From: Microcystis elabens FACHB-917
Lineage (GTDB): Bacteria; Cyanobacteriota; Cyanobacteriia; PCC-6307; Cyanobiaceae
Assembly: GCF_014698445.1 (NCBI RefSeq)
Contig: NZ_JACJSZ010000032.1
Coordinates: 1 to 36,913, forward strand
Length of the DNA stretch: 36,913 nt
Direction: 5' to 3'
The notes below the pieces were generated by a model. The model was not told where the DNA came from. It did not search any database and saw nothing but the letters and a program-made list of their open reading frames with translations. The position numbers and the translations under genes were made by a program. Each line of letters opens with the position of its first letter. The first letter of the stretch is position 1. This document shows, piece after piece, positions 24,709 to 33,159 of the stretch.

Positions 24709-26883
24709 TCAGATGCTCTGCTGAGGGGGGAGCAGAGTCCACTCATTGCTGGGCTTGATTCTCACCGGGATGGGAAAGTCCCGTAACTGGCGACAACGCC
24801 GTTGAAAGTCATCACGCCGTTCAGCCAGATCGATGATGGCTGACAAGCGTTCATCCAGCACCTCAGAAGCGAGCCGATAGAGGGTGGTATCCAACTCGAT
24901 GATCGAAGACAGGGGATGGACGGTGGAGGAGAAGGACTCCGAGAACTGGCTGGTGGTGTTGAAGGCCTGGGGATAGCTTAGATCCATCGGGATGCCGAGT
25001 TGCTCCAGTTGGTGCTCAAGGACGATGATGGATTCATCGTATCTCTCCACAAGGCCCACCAACAGATCACTGCGGCGCAGGTCAAGCGCTTCCGGCCTGG
25101 CGGCCCATCCCAGGGTCTGGGCCCAGTCATCCTGCAGCTGTGGAGACAGGTGGCGTGTCTGATAGTTGGCGAGCGGCCCCTTGCATACTTTTACCAAATA
25201 GTCGTGGAAGGACATCTCACCAATGCTCTTCTGAACATATCGTTGAAAGCGAAAGGCAGAGCTGATACGAGCGAGAGGATCACGCAGGAAGGCCACTTTG
25301 AGCTTCGCCACCGCTCCTGGTGGTGGCAGGGTGATCAGATGTGATGTGATAGCACGGGGCCAGGGATTGATCGAGCAGAGATGCTTCTCTACATGCTCCC
25401 AGGCGAGGCGCTGATTCACCTCGGGGGATTCCACATAGGCCACGGCCCCGCCGCAGGCATGCTCAAGCGACCAGATGAAGGTTGACCCGGCGCATTTGAA
25501 GCCGTGAAGATGAAGAACCTCCACGCATCCTTGAGCAGGTGCAGGACGGCGAGGTACCCGAGACATCTTCAGGCAGCGTTGGGCCAGCTGCAGCTTGGGG
25601 TGGGAGGCATTGGCAGCCGCAATCCAGGGGTGGCGCTGATAGAAGGCCAGGGACTCGATGAGCTGTTGCTCGATGGGAAGCGGCATCCCGCGGCGCTGAC
25701 CCCACCGGGAGGACCAGGAGTGCAACCCCAGGGCCTCGCGAACCCAGGGATGGATAGGAACGGAGATCTCGCCGAGGTGCTCACGAGCATCAAACAACTC
25801 GCTATCGAGCTGATGGGGCAGTCCCAGGTGGGCCAGCAGCTGCCTCAGGAGCTGATCAAGGGCCGCCTGGGTGGGGTGGTTGATGGTGTGGGTGAGTGCC
25901 AGATGCTGATGATTCTGCTCGATCCAATCGGCCAGGCCAATGTTGCAATCGGCCTCACGCTGTCTGAGTTGTTGCAGTGAATGGTGATGCGCATCAAGTA
26001 GTTCATCGAGCAGGGCGTCGGAGGGAGCCGAATCAAGCAGTTGCTCCACTGCCATCCCCTGCTCGGCCGCTGCCATGGCGAGGAAGTCGTGATAAGCTCC
26101 CAGTGGCGATTCCGCTTCCGTCTCGGCGAGCATTCCATCCTGGTCACGTGCATAGCCCAACCATGGATGGCAGCCCTCGTAGTGCAGGTTGGGCACCACC
26201 ACAACCTTTGAACCAGCGGGCATCAACTGGCGCAGCGTGGCTGTATCCAAGCCGATGTTGTCGCGGTAGCCCGGCTGCACACGCTGGGCAACCAACACGT
26301 GGGCCTGCGACAAACAGCTGTGTAGATGGGCTACATCCTGCTCATTGGCCAGGTGCACCGGCGGACAGAAGTGGATGTCCACCTGGGGCAGTGACTGCTG
26401 GAGCCCGAGCATCAAGGGATAGGACTGGCAGTTGCCCACCAGCACCAACCGCAAGACCTCGCAGGTGCCCGTGCTGGGCAGGTGACGTTTGAGGTCCATG
26501 CCCATGTTCACCGCCCAGGCGATCGGCTGGTCATGCAACTGCTGCATGCGGGACAGCAGGCGGAGAGCGCGGCCTGACCACTGGATGGCCTGCTGATCCC
26601 CCTGCTGGATCAACTGATGGATCCAGATGGCCCCGTAGCGACAGCACTGCTCCTCATGGGCCGGCAACCAGGGGGGCAGCTCGAGCGGGGTGGTCTGCAG
26701 GGCCTCGATCAGAGCCGCGCCGGCCAGAGCATGGCGTGCGGCTTCAAGGAGCTCCGCTTCACCCAACTCCAGCATCCGACGATGGCAAGCCACTGCGACC
26801 GACAGCAATCGTCCGGGATCCGCGGGTGAAATCAGCGCACGTTCAGCCTGTTCCAGCAGTGAGTCATCCCCTTGGGCATTCAT
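24709..26883 (-). CDS. WcbI-like domain fused to a sulfotransferase
   Basis: A 724-residue protein with two recognisable parts. Residues about 1-140 are helical and unassigned. Residues about 142-390 match WcbI-type polysaccharide-biosynthesis proteins: LVLVGNCQSYPLMLGLQQSL, VAQRVQPGYRD, VVVVPNLHYEGCHPW, HTINHPTQAALDQL and IHPWVREALGL. Residues about 453-700 look like a PAPS-dependent sulfotransferase, with a 5'-phosphosulfate-type loop HGFKCAGSTFI (460-470) and a 3'-phosphate-type loop FLRDPLARISSAF (532-544). Such enzymes sulfate sugars or acylated lipids in the cytoplasm. The combination suggests one protein that acts twice on a glycan. It is lower in GC than the preceding core genes and begins the glycan region. 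Start ATG at 26881-26883. Confidence 0.8.
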   Translation of the reverse strand: MNAQGDDSLLEQAERALISPADPGRLLSVAVACHRRMLELGEAELLEAARHALAGAALIEALQTTPLELPPWLPAHEEQCCRYGAIWIHQLIQQGDQQAIQWSGRALRLLSRMQQLHDQPIAWAVNMGMDLKRHLPSTGTCEVLRLVLVGNCQSYPLMLGLQQSLPQVDIHFCPPVHLANEQDVAHLHSCLSQAHVLVAQRVQPGYRDNIGLDTATLRQLMPAGSKVVVVPNLHYEGCHPWLGYARDQDGMLAETEAESPLGAYHDFLAMAAAEQGMAVEQLLDSAPSDALLDELLDAHHHSLQQLRQREADCNIGLADWIEQNHQHLALTHTINHPTQAALDQLLRQLLAHLGLPHQLDSELFDAREHLGEISVPIHPWVREALGLHSWSSRWGQRRGMPLPIEQQLIESLAFYQRHPWIAAANASHPKLQLAQRCLKMSRVPRRPAPAQGCVEVLHLHGFKCAGSTFIWSLEHACGGAVAYVESPEVNQRLAWEHVEKHLCSINPWPRAITSHLITLPPPGAVAKLKVAFLRDPLARISSAFRFQRYVQKSIGEMSFHDYLVKVCKGPLANYQTRHLSPQLQDDWAQTLGWAARPEALDLRRSDLLVGLVERYDESIIVLEHQLEQLGIPMDLSYPQAFNTTSQFSESFSSTVHPLSSIIELDTTLYRLASEVLDERLSAIIDLAERRDDFQRRCRQLRDFPIPVRIKPSNEWTLLPPQQSI

Positions 26884-27243
26884 GATTCATGGCAGACGCA
26901 GATCTGGTTGCGAGGATGGCCCAGGCCGGACACGCCCGGCGTTACCGGGCACCATGACCCTCAGCTGAGCCCAGCTCTGCTTGATGCGAAACCCGTTCCG
27001 CCAAGGACCCCAACAGCCAATTTTCATCAATCCTACGCACGCATCGCTCGTGGCCACGGCATCTCCGGAACGAGACGTTTCTGCTGCAATGCGGCCAGCC
27101 GGCCTCCTACCTGAGCAGCGATGCCGCGGAGCGCCTGCGGCAGGATCCGAACGGGCGGATGAGCATCCTGAGCATCAGCTGCTGGCCCAGGGTCGATCGA
27201 GCCCAGCGCAGCATCGCTTGGTTCGGAACGTTTGACGGGCGGC
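26884..27243. other. Gap with an orphan open stretch at 27069-27260
   Basis: The 360 bp between two divergent genes must carry both promoters; I see no clear -10/-35 pair. On the plus strand the frame from about 27069 to the TGA at 27258-27260 reads ETFLLQCGQPASYLSSDAAE and IAWFGTFDGRHEPAG, which looks protein-like. It lacks a good start (an internal ATG is at 27159) and overlaps the start of the next gene. It may be a gene remnant. Confidence 0.35.
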
Positions 27244-28413
27244 ATGAACCAGCCGGCTGATGATGGAACGGCGGAGAAGCTCAGGCCGACAATGCAGGAA
27301 TTGCAAGGGGTGATCAGGTACGCATGGTTGGATCCCTGCCGCGACTTCGATGGGGCGCCCCCAGCGGATCTCGAGGCCCCAGCCACGCCGAGCTGGCAAC
27401 CAACGCTGCACACGTACCGCATCGGCCACCGCCGACTGTTCGACGCGCAGATCCTGCCGGTGGGGGTGGTGAGCGAGGCCTTGTGGTTCTGCGACTGCAT
27501 CCAGTACCTGCCGAGGGACTGGCCCACGACACCGTGGATGGCTGAACTGGCGGGTTGCCACCTGGCGCAGGACGCAGGCGGGATGTCGCTGGCGTGCATC
27601 GATCCCTGGCCCACGCAGAGACTGCCGGGCCGCTGGTGCGTGCTCAACGATCTGGTGGCCCACCGCAACCTGGCCCATTTCTTCGCCGATGTGCTGCCGC
27701 AGCTCGTAGCGATCCGCCGTCTGCAGCAGGAGTCTCCCGATCTGCACGTGCTGGGCAGGCCAGAGCGCTACGCCAATCTGCGAGTGCTGCGGGAAGCGAT
27801 TGTGGCCGAAGGCTGGAGTGCGCGGCCGGAAGGATCTCTGAGCCGGGCACCTCGCCTGCGGCCGGATGAGCTGCTCCTGCAGCCGCTGGGGTTCAACGGC
27901 GGCGTGGGATTTCTGACTCAACGGTCGCCGCACTGGTGGATGGCTGCAGATGATCTGCGCGAGGGGCTCCTCTTGCTTCGCACGGCCCTGCAGCCCGATC
28001 CGGATGTGGTGTGGCGGGGCCACTGGCTGTGCTTCAGCCGTGATCTGGCGGCTGCCACTGAGGCCCCCCAGGGGCGGGTGTTCAGCAATTACCCGCAGTT
28101 GCTCGAACAGCTCAGCAACGCCGGGGTGCTGGTGATCGATCCCGGCCACCATGACATCCGCCAATTGCAGCTGCTGGTGGCCGAGGCCCGGGGGTTCGTG
28201 GGCATCCATGGCGCGGGACTGATGAATGCCCTGCTGGGCAGGACCGGGGCCCAGATGATTGAGATCCGCCCCGCCGGCGGGTGTTGGCGGATGGTCGAAC
28301 TGCTGGCACGCATCGCCGGACTGACCTGGCAGGGAGTGAACTGCGAAGGTGATCCACACCAGCCCGGAGCCAGCGTGATTCCGATCGAGCAGGTTCTGGA
28401 GATGATCTCCTGA
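27244..28413 (+). CDS. GT61-family glycosyltransferase-like protein (DUF563)
   Basis: The 389-residue protein has the C-terminal signature of GT61/DUF563 transferases: FVGIHGAGLMNALLGRTGAQ followed by MIEIRPAGG (the G-HGAGL-N and EI-P pattern). Upstream pieces also fit, including NLAHFFADVLPQLVAIRRL, GHWLCFSRDL and the segment around LLEQLSNAGVLVIDPGHHDI. It probably transfers a sugar onto a surface glycan from the cytoplasm; donor and acceptor are unknown. The ATG at 27244 is preferred over a TTG at 27232. It is divergent from the WcbI-sulfotransferase gene. Confidence 0.8.
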   Translation: MNQPADDGTAEKLRPTMQELQGVIRYAWLDPCRDFDGAPPADLEAPATPSWQPTLHTYRIGHRRLFDAQILPVGVVSEALWFCDCIQYLPRDWPTTPWMAELAGCHLAQDAGGMSLACIDPWPTQRLPGRWCVLNDLVAHRNLAHFFADVLPQLVAIRRLQQESPDLHVLGRPERYANLRVLREAIVAEGWSARPEGSLSRAPRLRPDELLLQPLGFNGGVGFLTQRSPHWWMAADDLREGLLLLRTALQPDPDVVWRGHWLCFSRDLAAATEAPQGRVFSNYPQLLEQLSNAGVLVIDPGHHDIRQLQLLVAEARGFVGIHGAGLMNALLGRTGAQMIEIRPAGGCWRMVELLARIAGLTWQGVNCEGDPHQPGASVIPIEQVLEMIS

Positions 28414-28606
28414 CGGGCAAGCGCCATGAACCAGGTGCAACGCCCTGATCAGGCCAGGGAGGAGCGGACGCTGCGCCGCTCCGCTTTGTTGCCCGTGATC
28501 GAGCTCGGCGTGGAGGAAGTCTGGCAGCCTGAATAGTTGCTTTGGCTTTTTGCAGTCCCAGCAGGAGAATGCCAGTGAGGAGCAGATCGCCCAGGCCTGG
28601 CTGGCT

Positions 28607-29452
28607 TCAGTGCGCGGAGGCTTGCTGGCGTCGGTTGCTCTTCACCAGCTCACGCAGGCGGGGGATTCGTTCCGGGTCGAGCGCGGGTGTGGCACCGCTG
28701 TTGGCCAGGAAGTAGAGCACCTCAGCGCTCAGCTGCCGCTCACGATCGATGGCGAGTTCGGCCTCCTCTTCCTTGCGGCTGAGGTCCTGGAGATAGTTTG
28801 CCTGGCCCTCCAGCATCTTCTGGGCCGTGGTGAGCAGCTTCTGAAGCTGCTCGGCACGGGCATCAGCCTCGAGAGCGTTCTGCCTGGCCTGCTCCAGCTC
28901 TTGCCGCGTCTCCTGAGATTGCTTCAGCTGGGCATCGCGCTCGGCCACCTGCTGCTGAAGGGCCTGGAGTTGCTGTTGGTGTTCGGCCTTGAGCTGTTTG
29001 CTCTTCTGCTGCTCGGTCTTCAGCTCAGCGGCCTGCGCCGCAGCAGCGTCGAGAGCGTTCTGCCTGGCCTGCTCCAGCTCTTGCCGCGTCTCCTGAGATT
29101 GCTTCAGCTGAGCATCGCGCTCGGCCACCTGCTGCTGAAGGGCCTGGAGTTGCTGTTGGTGTTCGGCCTTGAGCTGTTTGCTCTTCTGCTGCTCGGTCTT
29201 CAGCTCAGCGGCCTGGGCTGCATCGTCGGCTGTGCGGCGCTGGCCGGCCTCGGCGTGTTGCTGCTGAAGCTCGGCGATCTGGGCATCCCGCTGAGCAAGG
29301 GCCTCGCTCAGATCCTGGGCCTTGAGGAAATACACCTCGAGTTCCTCTTGCACCAGATGGAGCTGCTCCAGGGTGAGTTCAGCTTCTTCACGGGTGGCCT
29401 GAAGCTCCTGCTGACTGGAACTCGACAGCTGGCTGGTTTCAGCTTTAGCCAA
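28607..29452 (-). CDS. Long coiled-coil protein with internal 60-residue repeat
   Basis: The 281-residue protein is nearly all alpha-helical and rich in Gln, Glu, Ala and Leu. An N-terminal helix (about residues 26-43) reads ELTLEQLHLVQEELEVYFL, shared almost exactly with the small protein at 31936-32175. Two 60-residue repeats follow (about 80-195: AAELKTEQQKSKQLKAEHQQ, VAERDAQLKQSQETRQELEQ). The C-terminal part is non-repetitive (AEVLYFLANSGATPALDPER). No enzyme motif, signal peptide or membrane segment is seen. It lies among glycan genes and may be a scaffold; function unknown. The start ATG is at 29450-29452. Confidence 0.75.
   Translation of the reverse strand: MAKAETSQLSSSSQQELQATREEAELTLEQLHLVQEELEVYFLKAQDLSEALAQRDAQIAELQQQHAEAGQRRTADDAAQAAELKTEQQKSKQLKAEHQQQLQALQQQVAERDAQLKQSQETRQELEQARQNALDAAAAQAAELKTEQQKSKQLKAEHQQQLQALQQQVAERDAQLKQSQETRQELEQARQNALEADARAEQLQKLLTTAQKMLEGQANYLQDLSRKEEEAELAIDRERQLSAEVLYFLANSGATPALDPERIPRLRELVKSNRRQQASAH
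28869..29215 (-). repeat. Tandem 180-bp repeat inside the coiled-coil gene
   Basis: Positions 28869-29035 and 29049-29215 (167 bp each) are identical except for one base (GGGCATC versus GAGCATC), with a 13-bp spacer. The period is 180 bp, or 60 codons. Both copies encode the same heptad-like segment, so the duplication lengthens the rod in frame. The near-identity indicates a recent event. Confidence 0.9.
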
Positions 29453-29489
29453 GGTTTAGGCGACGCCAGAGGCGATCGCAGCAGCGTTG

Positions 29490-30773
29490 TTATGCCGGTG
29501 ACTTTAAGCCTGCCAACAGCCACTGGGCATAACTACGGCCCAGTACCTGGCGGCCATAGGCCGTGATCACCGGGGGCGGGCTGGCCAGTGCCTGGTCGAT
29601 GGCGCTGAGCCAGGCCCGGGGTGCGGGGCCTGATGCCTCCGGCCCCGGCCAGGGCAGGCCCTGCCAGCCGATGCCGAGTGCCTCGGCCTCCGCCGCCAGC
29701 CAGCCGTCCTGGAAGCCGACGGCCTGGGCGGGAGCCGCCGCCGCCAGGCGGGCGGCGCCGTAGCACCAGAGCACCCCCGAGGAGCGCTCGGCATAGGCGA
29801 GCGGGCAGTAGGGCAGCAGGGCCACGCTGGTACGGGCGAGAGTGGCCTGCATCTGCTCGTGGCTCACGGCACCTTGCCAGAGCTGGAAGCCGCTCAGCTC
29901 CTGTTCAGCCCGTTGCAGCAGTGCCTGCTCCTTGGCATCTAGTGGCGAGCTGCCGCAATGGTGGAACAGCCAGCGGGTGCCGGGGCGTTCTCGGGCCGTA
30001 CCGGCCAGCAGGGCCTCCACCAGGCCCAGCACCTGTGGCCGGCCCTTATCGGCCTTGAGATCCCCCCAGTGCAGCAACACCAGGGGCTCCGGGTGCGGGT
30101 CGTGGGCGGGGCGAGGGGCCTGCCAGCCGCCACCAACCACAGCCGGTTGCAGCTCGGCGGCGGGAAGGCCTGCTGCCGCCAGCAAGGGGGCGTGCAGATC
30201 GGCCTGCCGCTGGGAAGAGCAACCGATGCGCAGCCGGTGGCCAGCCTGCTGCACGGCCCGGGCCAGGCCGATCCAGGCCAGGCGGGCATTGGCGATGGCC
30301 AGCTCGCGCTCGCGTTCGGGGCCGGGGGAGACCGCCGCTGGATCGCTGGAGCCCCCGAGGCGCTCGCCGGGGGCGTAGAGGATGCCGATCTGAACGCTGG
30401 CGGGTGGTTGGTGCAGCAGCAGCTGGGCCAGGCCGATCAGCTGGAAGGGCAGCAGGCTGTGGGCGATCCAGGCCTGCACGGGGGTGGCGTCCGCTGTTAG
30501 CTGGGCCTTGAGCTGATCATGGAAGCGGCGGGCAAGGTGGAGGTTGCCGGGCAGGTCGAGCCAATGGCGCGGGTCTACGTACCCACACTCCCTAAACACC
30601 GGCCGCACGGCAGGATCTCCATCGGGTAGTGACTGATCCACCCACTCCTCCAGGGGGAGGTCAGCGGCCCGGCCGGCGGCCAGCAGCTGGGCATTGAGCT
30701 CGGCGTGGTGGCCGCTGCCGCTGCAGTGCCCCGGATCCACGATCACCAGGCGCAGGGCGGTGGAGGGGCCCAT
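29490..30773 (-). CDS. GT-B-fold glycosyltransferase-like protein
   Basis: The 427-residue protein reads like a GT-B transferase. The N-terminal domain starts LRLVIVDPGHCSGSGHHAEL. The second domain begins PLVLLHWGDLKADKGRPQVLG and continues with LFHHCGSSPLDAKEQALLQR, QGAVSHEQMQATLARTSVAL, LPYCPLAYAERSSGVLWCYG and AEALGIGW. This is the usual GT4-like succession of a donor-binding domain, although the family match is by pattern only. It presumably adds a sugar to the local glycan. The ATG at 30771-30773 (MGPSTALRLVI) is preferred; 30815 would add 14 residues that look unrelated. It is divergent from the next gene by 56 bp. Confidence 0.7.
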   Translation of the reverse strand: MGPSTALRLVIVDPGHCSGSGHHAELNAQLLAAGRAADLPLEEWVDQSLPDGDPAVRPVFRECGYVDPRHWLDLPGNLHLARRFHDQLKAQLTADATPVQAWIAHSLLPFQLIGLAQLLLHQPPASVQIGILYAPGERLGGSSDPAAVSPGPERERELAIANARLAWIGLARAVQQAGHRLRIGCSSQRQADLHAPLLAAAGLPAAELQPAVVGGGWQAPRPAHDPHPEPLVLLHWGDLKADKGRPQVLGLVEALLAGTARERPGTRWLFHHCGSSPLDAKEQALLQRAEQELSGFQLWQGAVSHEQMQATLARTSVALLPYCPLAYAERSSGVLWCYGAARLAAAAPAQAVGFQDGWLAAEAEALGIGWQGLPWPGPEASGPAPRAWLSAIDQALASPPPVITAYGRQVLGRSYAQWLLAGLKSPA

Positions 30774-30829
30774 CGCGGTGCAGGCAGAAGATACGCCCCA
30801 TGATGGGATGGTCATGCCACCAGAGCTGA

Positions 30830-31939
30830 ATGAAGGGCTCCTTCACGCCCCTGTCCTCCAACTCCCCGCCGCTTGAGGGGCAGCTGCCACTTGAGGTGCA
30901 GCTGCTGGCGGCGCTGCCGCCGGAGTGGCTCACGTCTTGCTGGACCGCCCAGGCTGGGCCGCTGCAGCAGCTCCTGCAGCGGCTGCTGCTGAGCTCGCCC
31001 CAGGAGCTGCAGCCTGAGGGGCCGCAACAGTGGCTGGGGCTTGTGCTGGGCCTGGCGGCGGCGGGGCAGCCGGAGCTGGCCGATGGGCTGCTGCTGGAGC
31101 TGGATGCCCGCCAGCCGCAGCTGGCTCTTGTGCCCGATCGCTGGGGCCTGTGGCCCGCCACCGGGGTGCCCGGGCCATTGGCGTCTGTGGTGCAGCGCTG
31201 GCTGGCCTGGCGCCATGGCGAATCAGCCGAGGCGGTGCCGGGATTGCTCTCCCTGTGGCGGCAGCAACTGGCGGCGCTTCAGGAGCCGGAGGCCTGGCGC
31301 TGGCTTGTGCAGCCCCAGGCCCTCGCCCTGCTCAGCCTGCTGCTGGCACCGGCAGGGGCGGGCGATCAGCTGCGGGGGGAGCTCGAGCCGCCCATGGTGC
31401 AGGCGGTGGGGGAAGCGGTGGTGGAGAGGCATCCGCAGGAGGCACTGCTGTTCTGGAGTGGGATCAACCAACGCTGCCCGAGTTGGGACTTTGCCCGCCT
31501 GAAAACAGCCGACCTCTGCCTGGCAAGCGGCCAGTGGCCGCGCAGTGCTGCGGTGCTGGCAGCGGCCACGGAGGGGCAGCGCCTCAATCCCTGGCTGCAC
31601 GACATTGGGGCACGGCTGGCGATGGCCCAGGGCCAGCCCGCGGAGGCACTGCGCTGCTGGGACGCGGCGATGGCGGCGGCCACGGGGGATGGCGAGCTGG
31701 TGGAGTTGCTGCGTCAGCGCCGCCGCGAGGCGGAGTGGGAGGTAGAATTGGGCAATGGAGCGCCTGTTGTGGCCGGTGGCGGTGAGGCCGGATTGGAGCG
31801 GTTCGTCCAGCAACTGGACGAGCTGGCCCAGCGCTTCCAGGTGGTGCTGCCCCCTCGGCAGGCAGGGGCGGACGCGGATCCGGAGGCTTTTGCGGCCTTC
31901 CTCAACCAGGCGGAAGGCCGGCTGGCCCTGGCCGGTTAG
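30830..31939 (+). CDS. Helical-repeat (TPR-like) hypothetical protein
   Basis: The 369-residue protein is made of Leu/Ala/Gln/Trp-rich helices. Its TPR-like spacing includes LLFWSGINQRCPSWDFARLK, LCLASGQWPRSAAVLAAATE, DIGARLAMAQGQPAEALRCW, and a final LERFVQQLDELAQRFQ segment. No catalytic motif, signal peptide or membrane helix is seen. It could be a protein-protein interaction platform in the glycan cluster. The ATG at 30830 is an acceptable start without a clear Shine-Dalgarno. Its TAG overlaps the TAA of the convergent gene in TTAG at 31936-31939. Confidence 0.65.
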   Translation: MKGSFTPLSSNSPPLEGQLPLEVQLLAALPPEWLTSCWTAQAGPLQQLLQRLLLSSPQELQPEGPQQWLGLVLGLAAAGQPELADGLLLELDARQPQLALVPDRWGLWPATGVPGPLASVVQRWLAWRHGESAEAVPGLLSLWRQQLAALQEPEAWRWLVQPQALALLSLLLAPAGAGDQLRGELEPPMVQAVGEAVVERHPQEALLFWSGINQRCPSWDFARLKTADLCLASGQWPRSAAVLAAATEGQRLNPWLHDIGARLAMAQGQPAEALRCWDAAMAAATGDGELVELLRQRRREAEWEVELGNGAPVVAGGGEAGLERFVQQLDELAQRFQVVLPPRQAGADADPEAFAAFLNQAEGRLALAG

Positions 31940-32175
31940 GCGGCGCCGCGGGCCTCCAGCCGCGCCAGAAGCGTATCGATCAGGGCTTCGGCGCGCTGCT
32001 GCTCTTGCCGGTAGCGCTGCAGCTTGGCTTCGGCTTCTTCATGGGCGAGGAAATAGTGCTCCAGTTCCTCCTGCACCAGATGCAATTGATCAAGTGTGAG
32101 TTCGGCTTCCTTGCGGGCCTGCAGCAGCTGGGCCTGCAGATCTCCATCGGAATCCTGCGTGCTGGGCTGAGCCAT
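31936..32175 (-). CDS. Small coiled-coil protein with the QLHLVQEELE helix
   Basis: The 79-residue protein contains ELTLDQLHLVQEELEHYFL at about residues 25-43, followed by a charged coiled coil (AEAKLQRYRQEQQRAEALID, then TLLARLEARGAA). The helix is nearly identical to that of the 281-residue protein at 28607-29452, and the DNA of the two regions is also clearly related. From memory, similar LHxVQEELE helices occur in bacterial surface-glycan loci, sometimes attached to glycosyltransferases or methyltransferases, with no known role. No other domain is present. The start ATG is at 32173-32175. It is divergent from the methyltransferase gene. Confidence 0.72.
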   Translation of the reverse strand: MAQPSTQDSDGDLQAQLLQARKEAELTLDQLHLVQEELEHYFLAHEEAEAKLQRYRQEQQRAEALIDTLLARLEARGAA

Positions 32176-32286
32176 GGGGCGAAGGGGGTGATCTGCCTTA
32201 AGCTCACAAGCTTAGGGTCGTGGCGCGTCGTACCCAGACAGCGTTGCCACCCTGACACCACCTGATCTGTTGCGCTGCCCATCGTT

Positions 32287-33159
32287 GTGCTTGCCAATGC
32301 TTTCGCTGCAGCCGATCCGTTCCTGAACGGCTTTGAGCAGCACGTGTTCACGGAGCTGGCGCCCTTTCAGGCCTTGTGGCGTGCGGAGCACCAGCATTGG
32401 CCGGAGGCGGTGCAACGGCGCCTGAAGGGCCTGGCGCTGGCGGGGTTGCGCGATCCCCTGAGCGATCAGCCGGTGCCACCGCAGCACATTGCGGTGTTGC
32501 ACCCCAATTGCCGCGAAACGATTACAGCTGATGGCGTGGTGAGCCGGCAGCGGGCCCAGCTGCTGGTGCTGCGCCAATTGATCGAGGCTGGTGAGCTGCC
32601 GCCGCTGGCAGAGCAACGGCTGTATCTGAATGAAGCTGTCACGGGGTATGCCGACTATCTACGGCAGCGCTGCCTGGGGTTGCGCTGCAGCGAATACCTG
32701 CCGGAACCCGATCATCCGCTGCGAGGGAAGGTGGCCCATCGCGATGTGCGGCGCCTGAATCTGCCGCCGGCCTCGATGCAGTGCCTGATCTGCAATGAGG
32801 TGCTGGAGCATGTGGAGGAACTGCTGCCGGCGCTTGAATCGATGGCGGCGGTGCTGACGCTGGGGGGGTATCTGCTGGCCACGGTGCCCCTGGCCTATGG
32901 GCAGCAGGCCTCGATTGTGAAGGCGGTGTGGCGGGGCGAGGGGCAGGAGCCGGAGCTGCTGATGGAAGCGGAGTGGCATGGCGATCCGGTGAATGCCGAG
33001 CGGGGATCGCTGGTGTATCGGATTCCGGGCTGGGATTTGCTGGATCAGCTGAAGGCCGCAGGCTTCCGCCGGGCGGAGCTGCATGCCATCAGTTCCCAGC
33101 GCTATGGGGTGCTGGGGGCGGAGCTGCCCTATGTGTTTGTGGTGGTGGCCCAGCGCTGA
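32287..33159 (+). CDS. Class I SAM-dependent methyltransferase
   Basis: The 290-residue protein (GTG start at 32287) has the middle and late motifs of a Methyltransf_11-type fold: RCSEYLPEPDHPLRGKVAHR, DVRRLNLPPASMQCLICNEV, LEHVEELLPALESM and LTLGGYLLATVPLAYG. The glycine-rich SAM loop is replaced by a CSEYL segment. This is typical of a group of glycan-locus methyltransferases, so activity should not be ruled out. The N-terminal 90 residues carry an HPNCRETI block probably involved in the acceptor. It overlaps the convergent exostosin-like gene by 31 bp. It likely methylates a sugar of the local polymer. Confidence 0.78.
   Translation: MLANAFAAADPFLNGFEQHVFTELAPFQALWRAEHQHWPEAVQRRLKGLALAGLRDPLSDQPVPPQHIAVLHPNCRETITADGVVSRQRAQLLVLRQLIEAGELPPLAEQRLYLNEAVTGYADYLRQRCLGLRCSEYLPEPDHPLRGKVAHRDVRRLNLPPASMQCLICNEVLEHVEELLPALESMAAVLTLGGYLLATVPLAYGQQASIVKAVWRGEGQEPELLMEAEWHGDPVNAERGSLVYRIPGWDLLDQLKAAGFRRAELHAISSQRYGVLGAELPYVFVVVAQR

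Noticed and set aside
28869..29215. CRISPR-like repeat array
   Set aside because: Only two long copies with a 13-bp spacer, fully inside a coiled-coil coding frame. The 681-bp Calx-beta repeats are likewise coding duplications.
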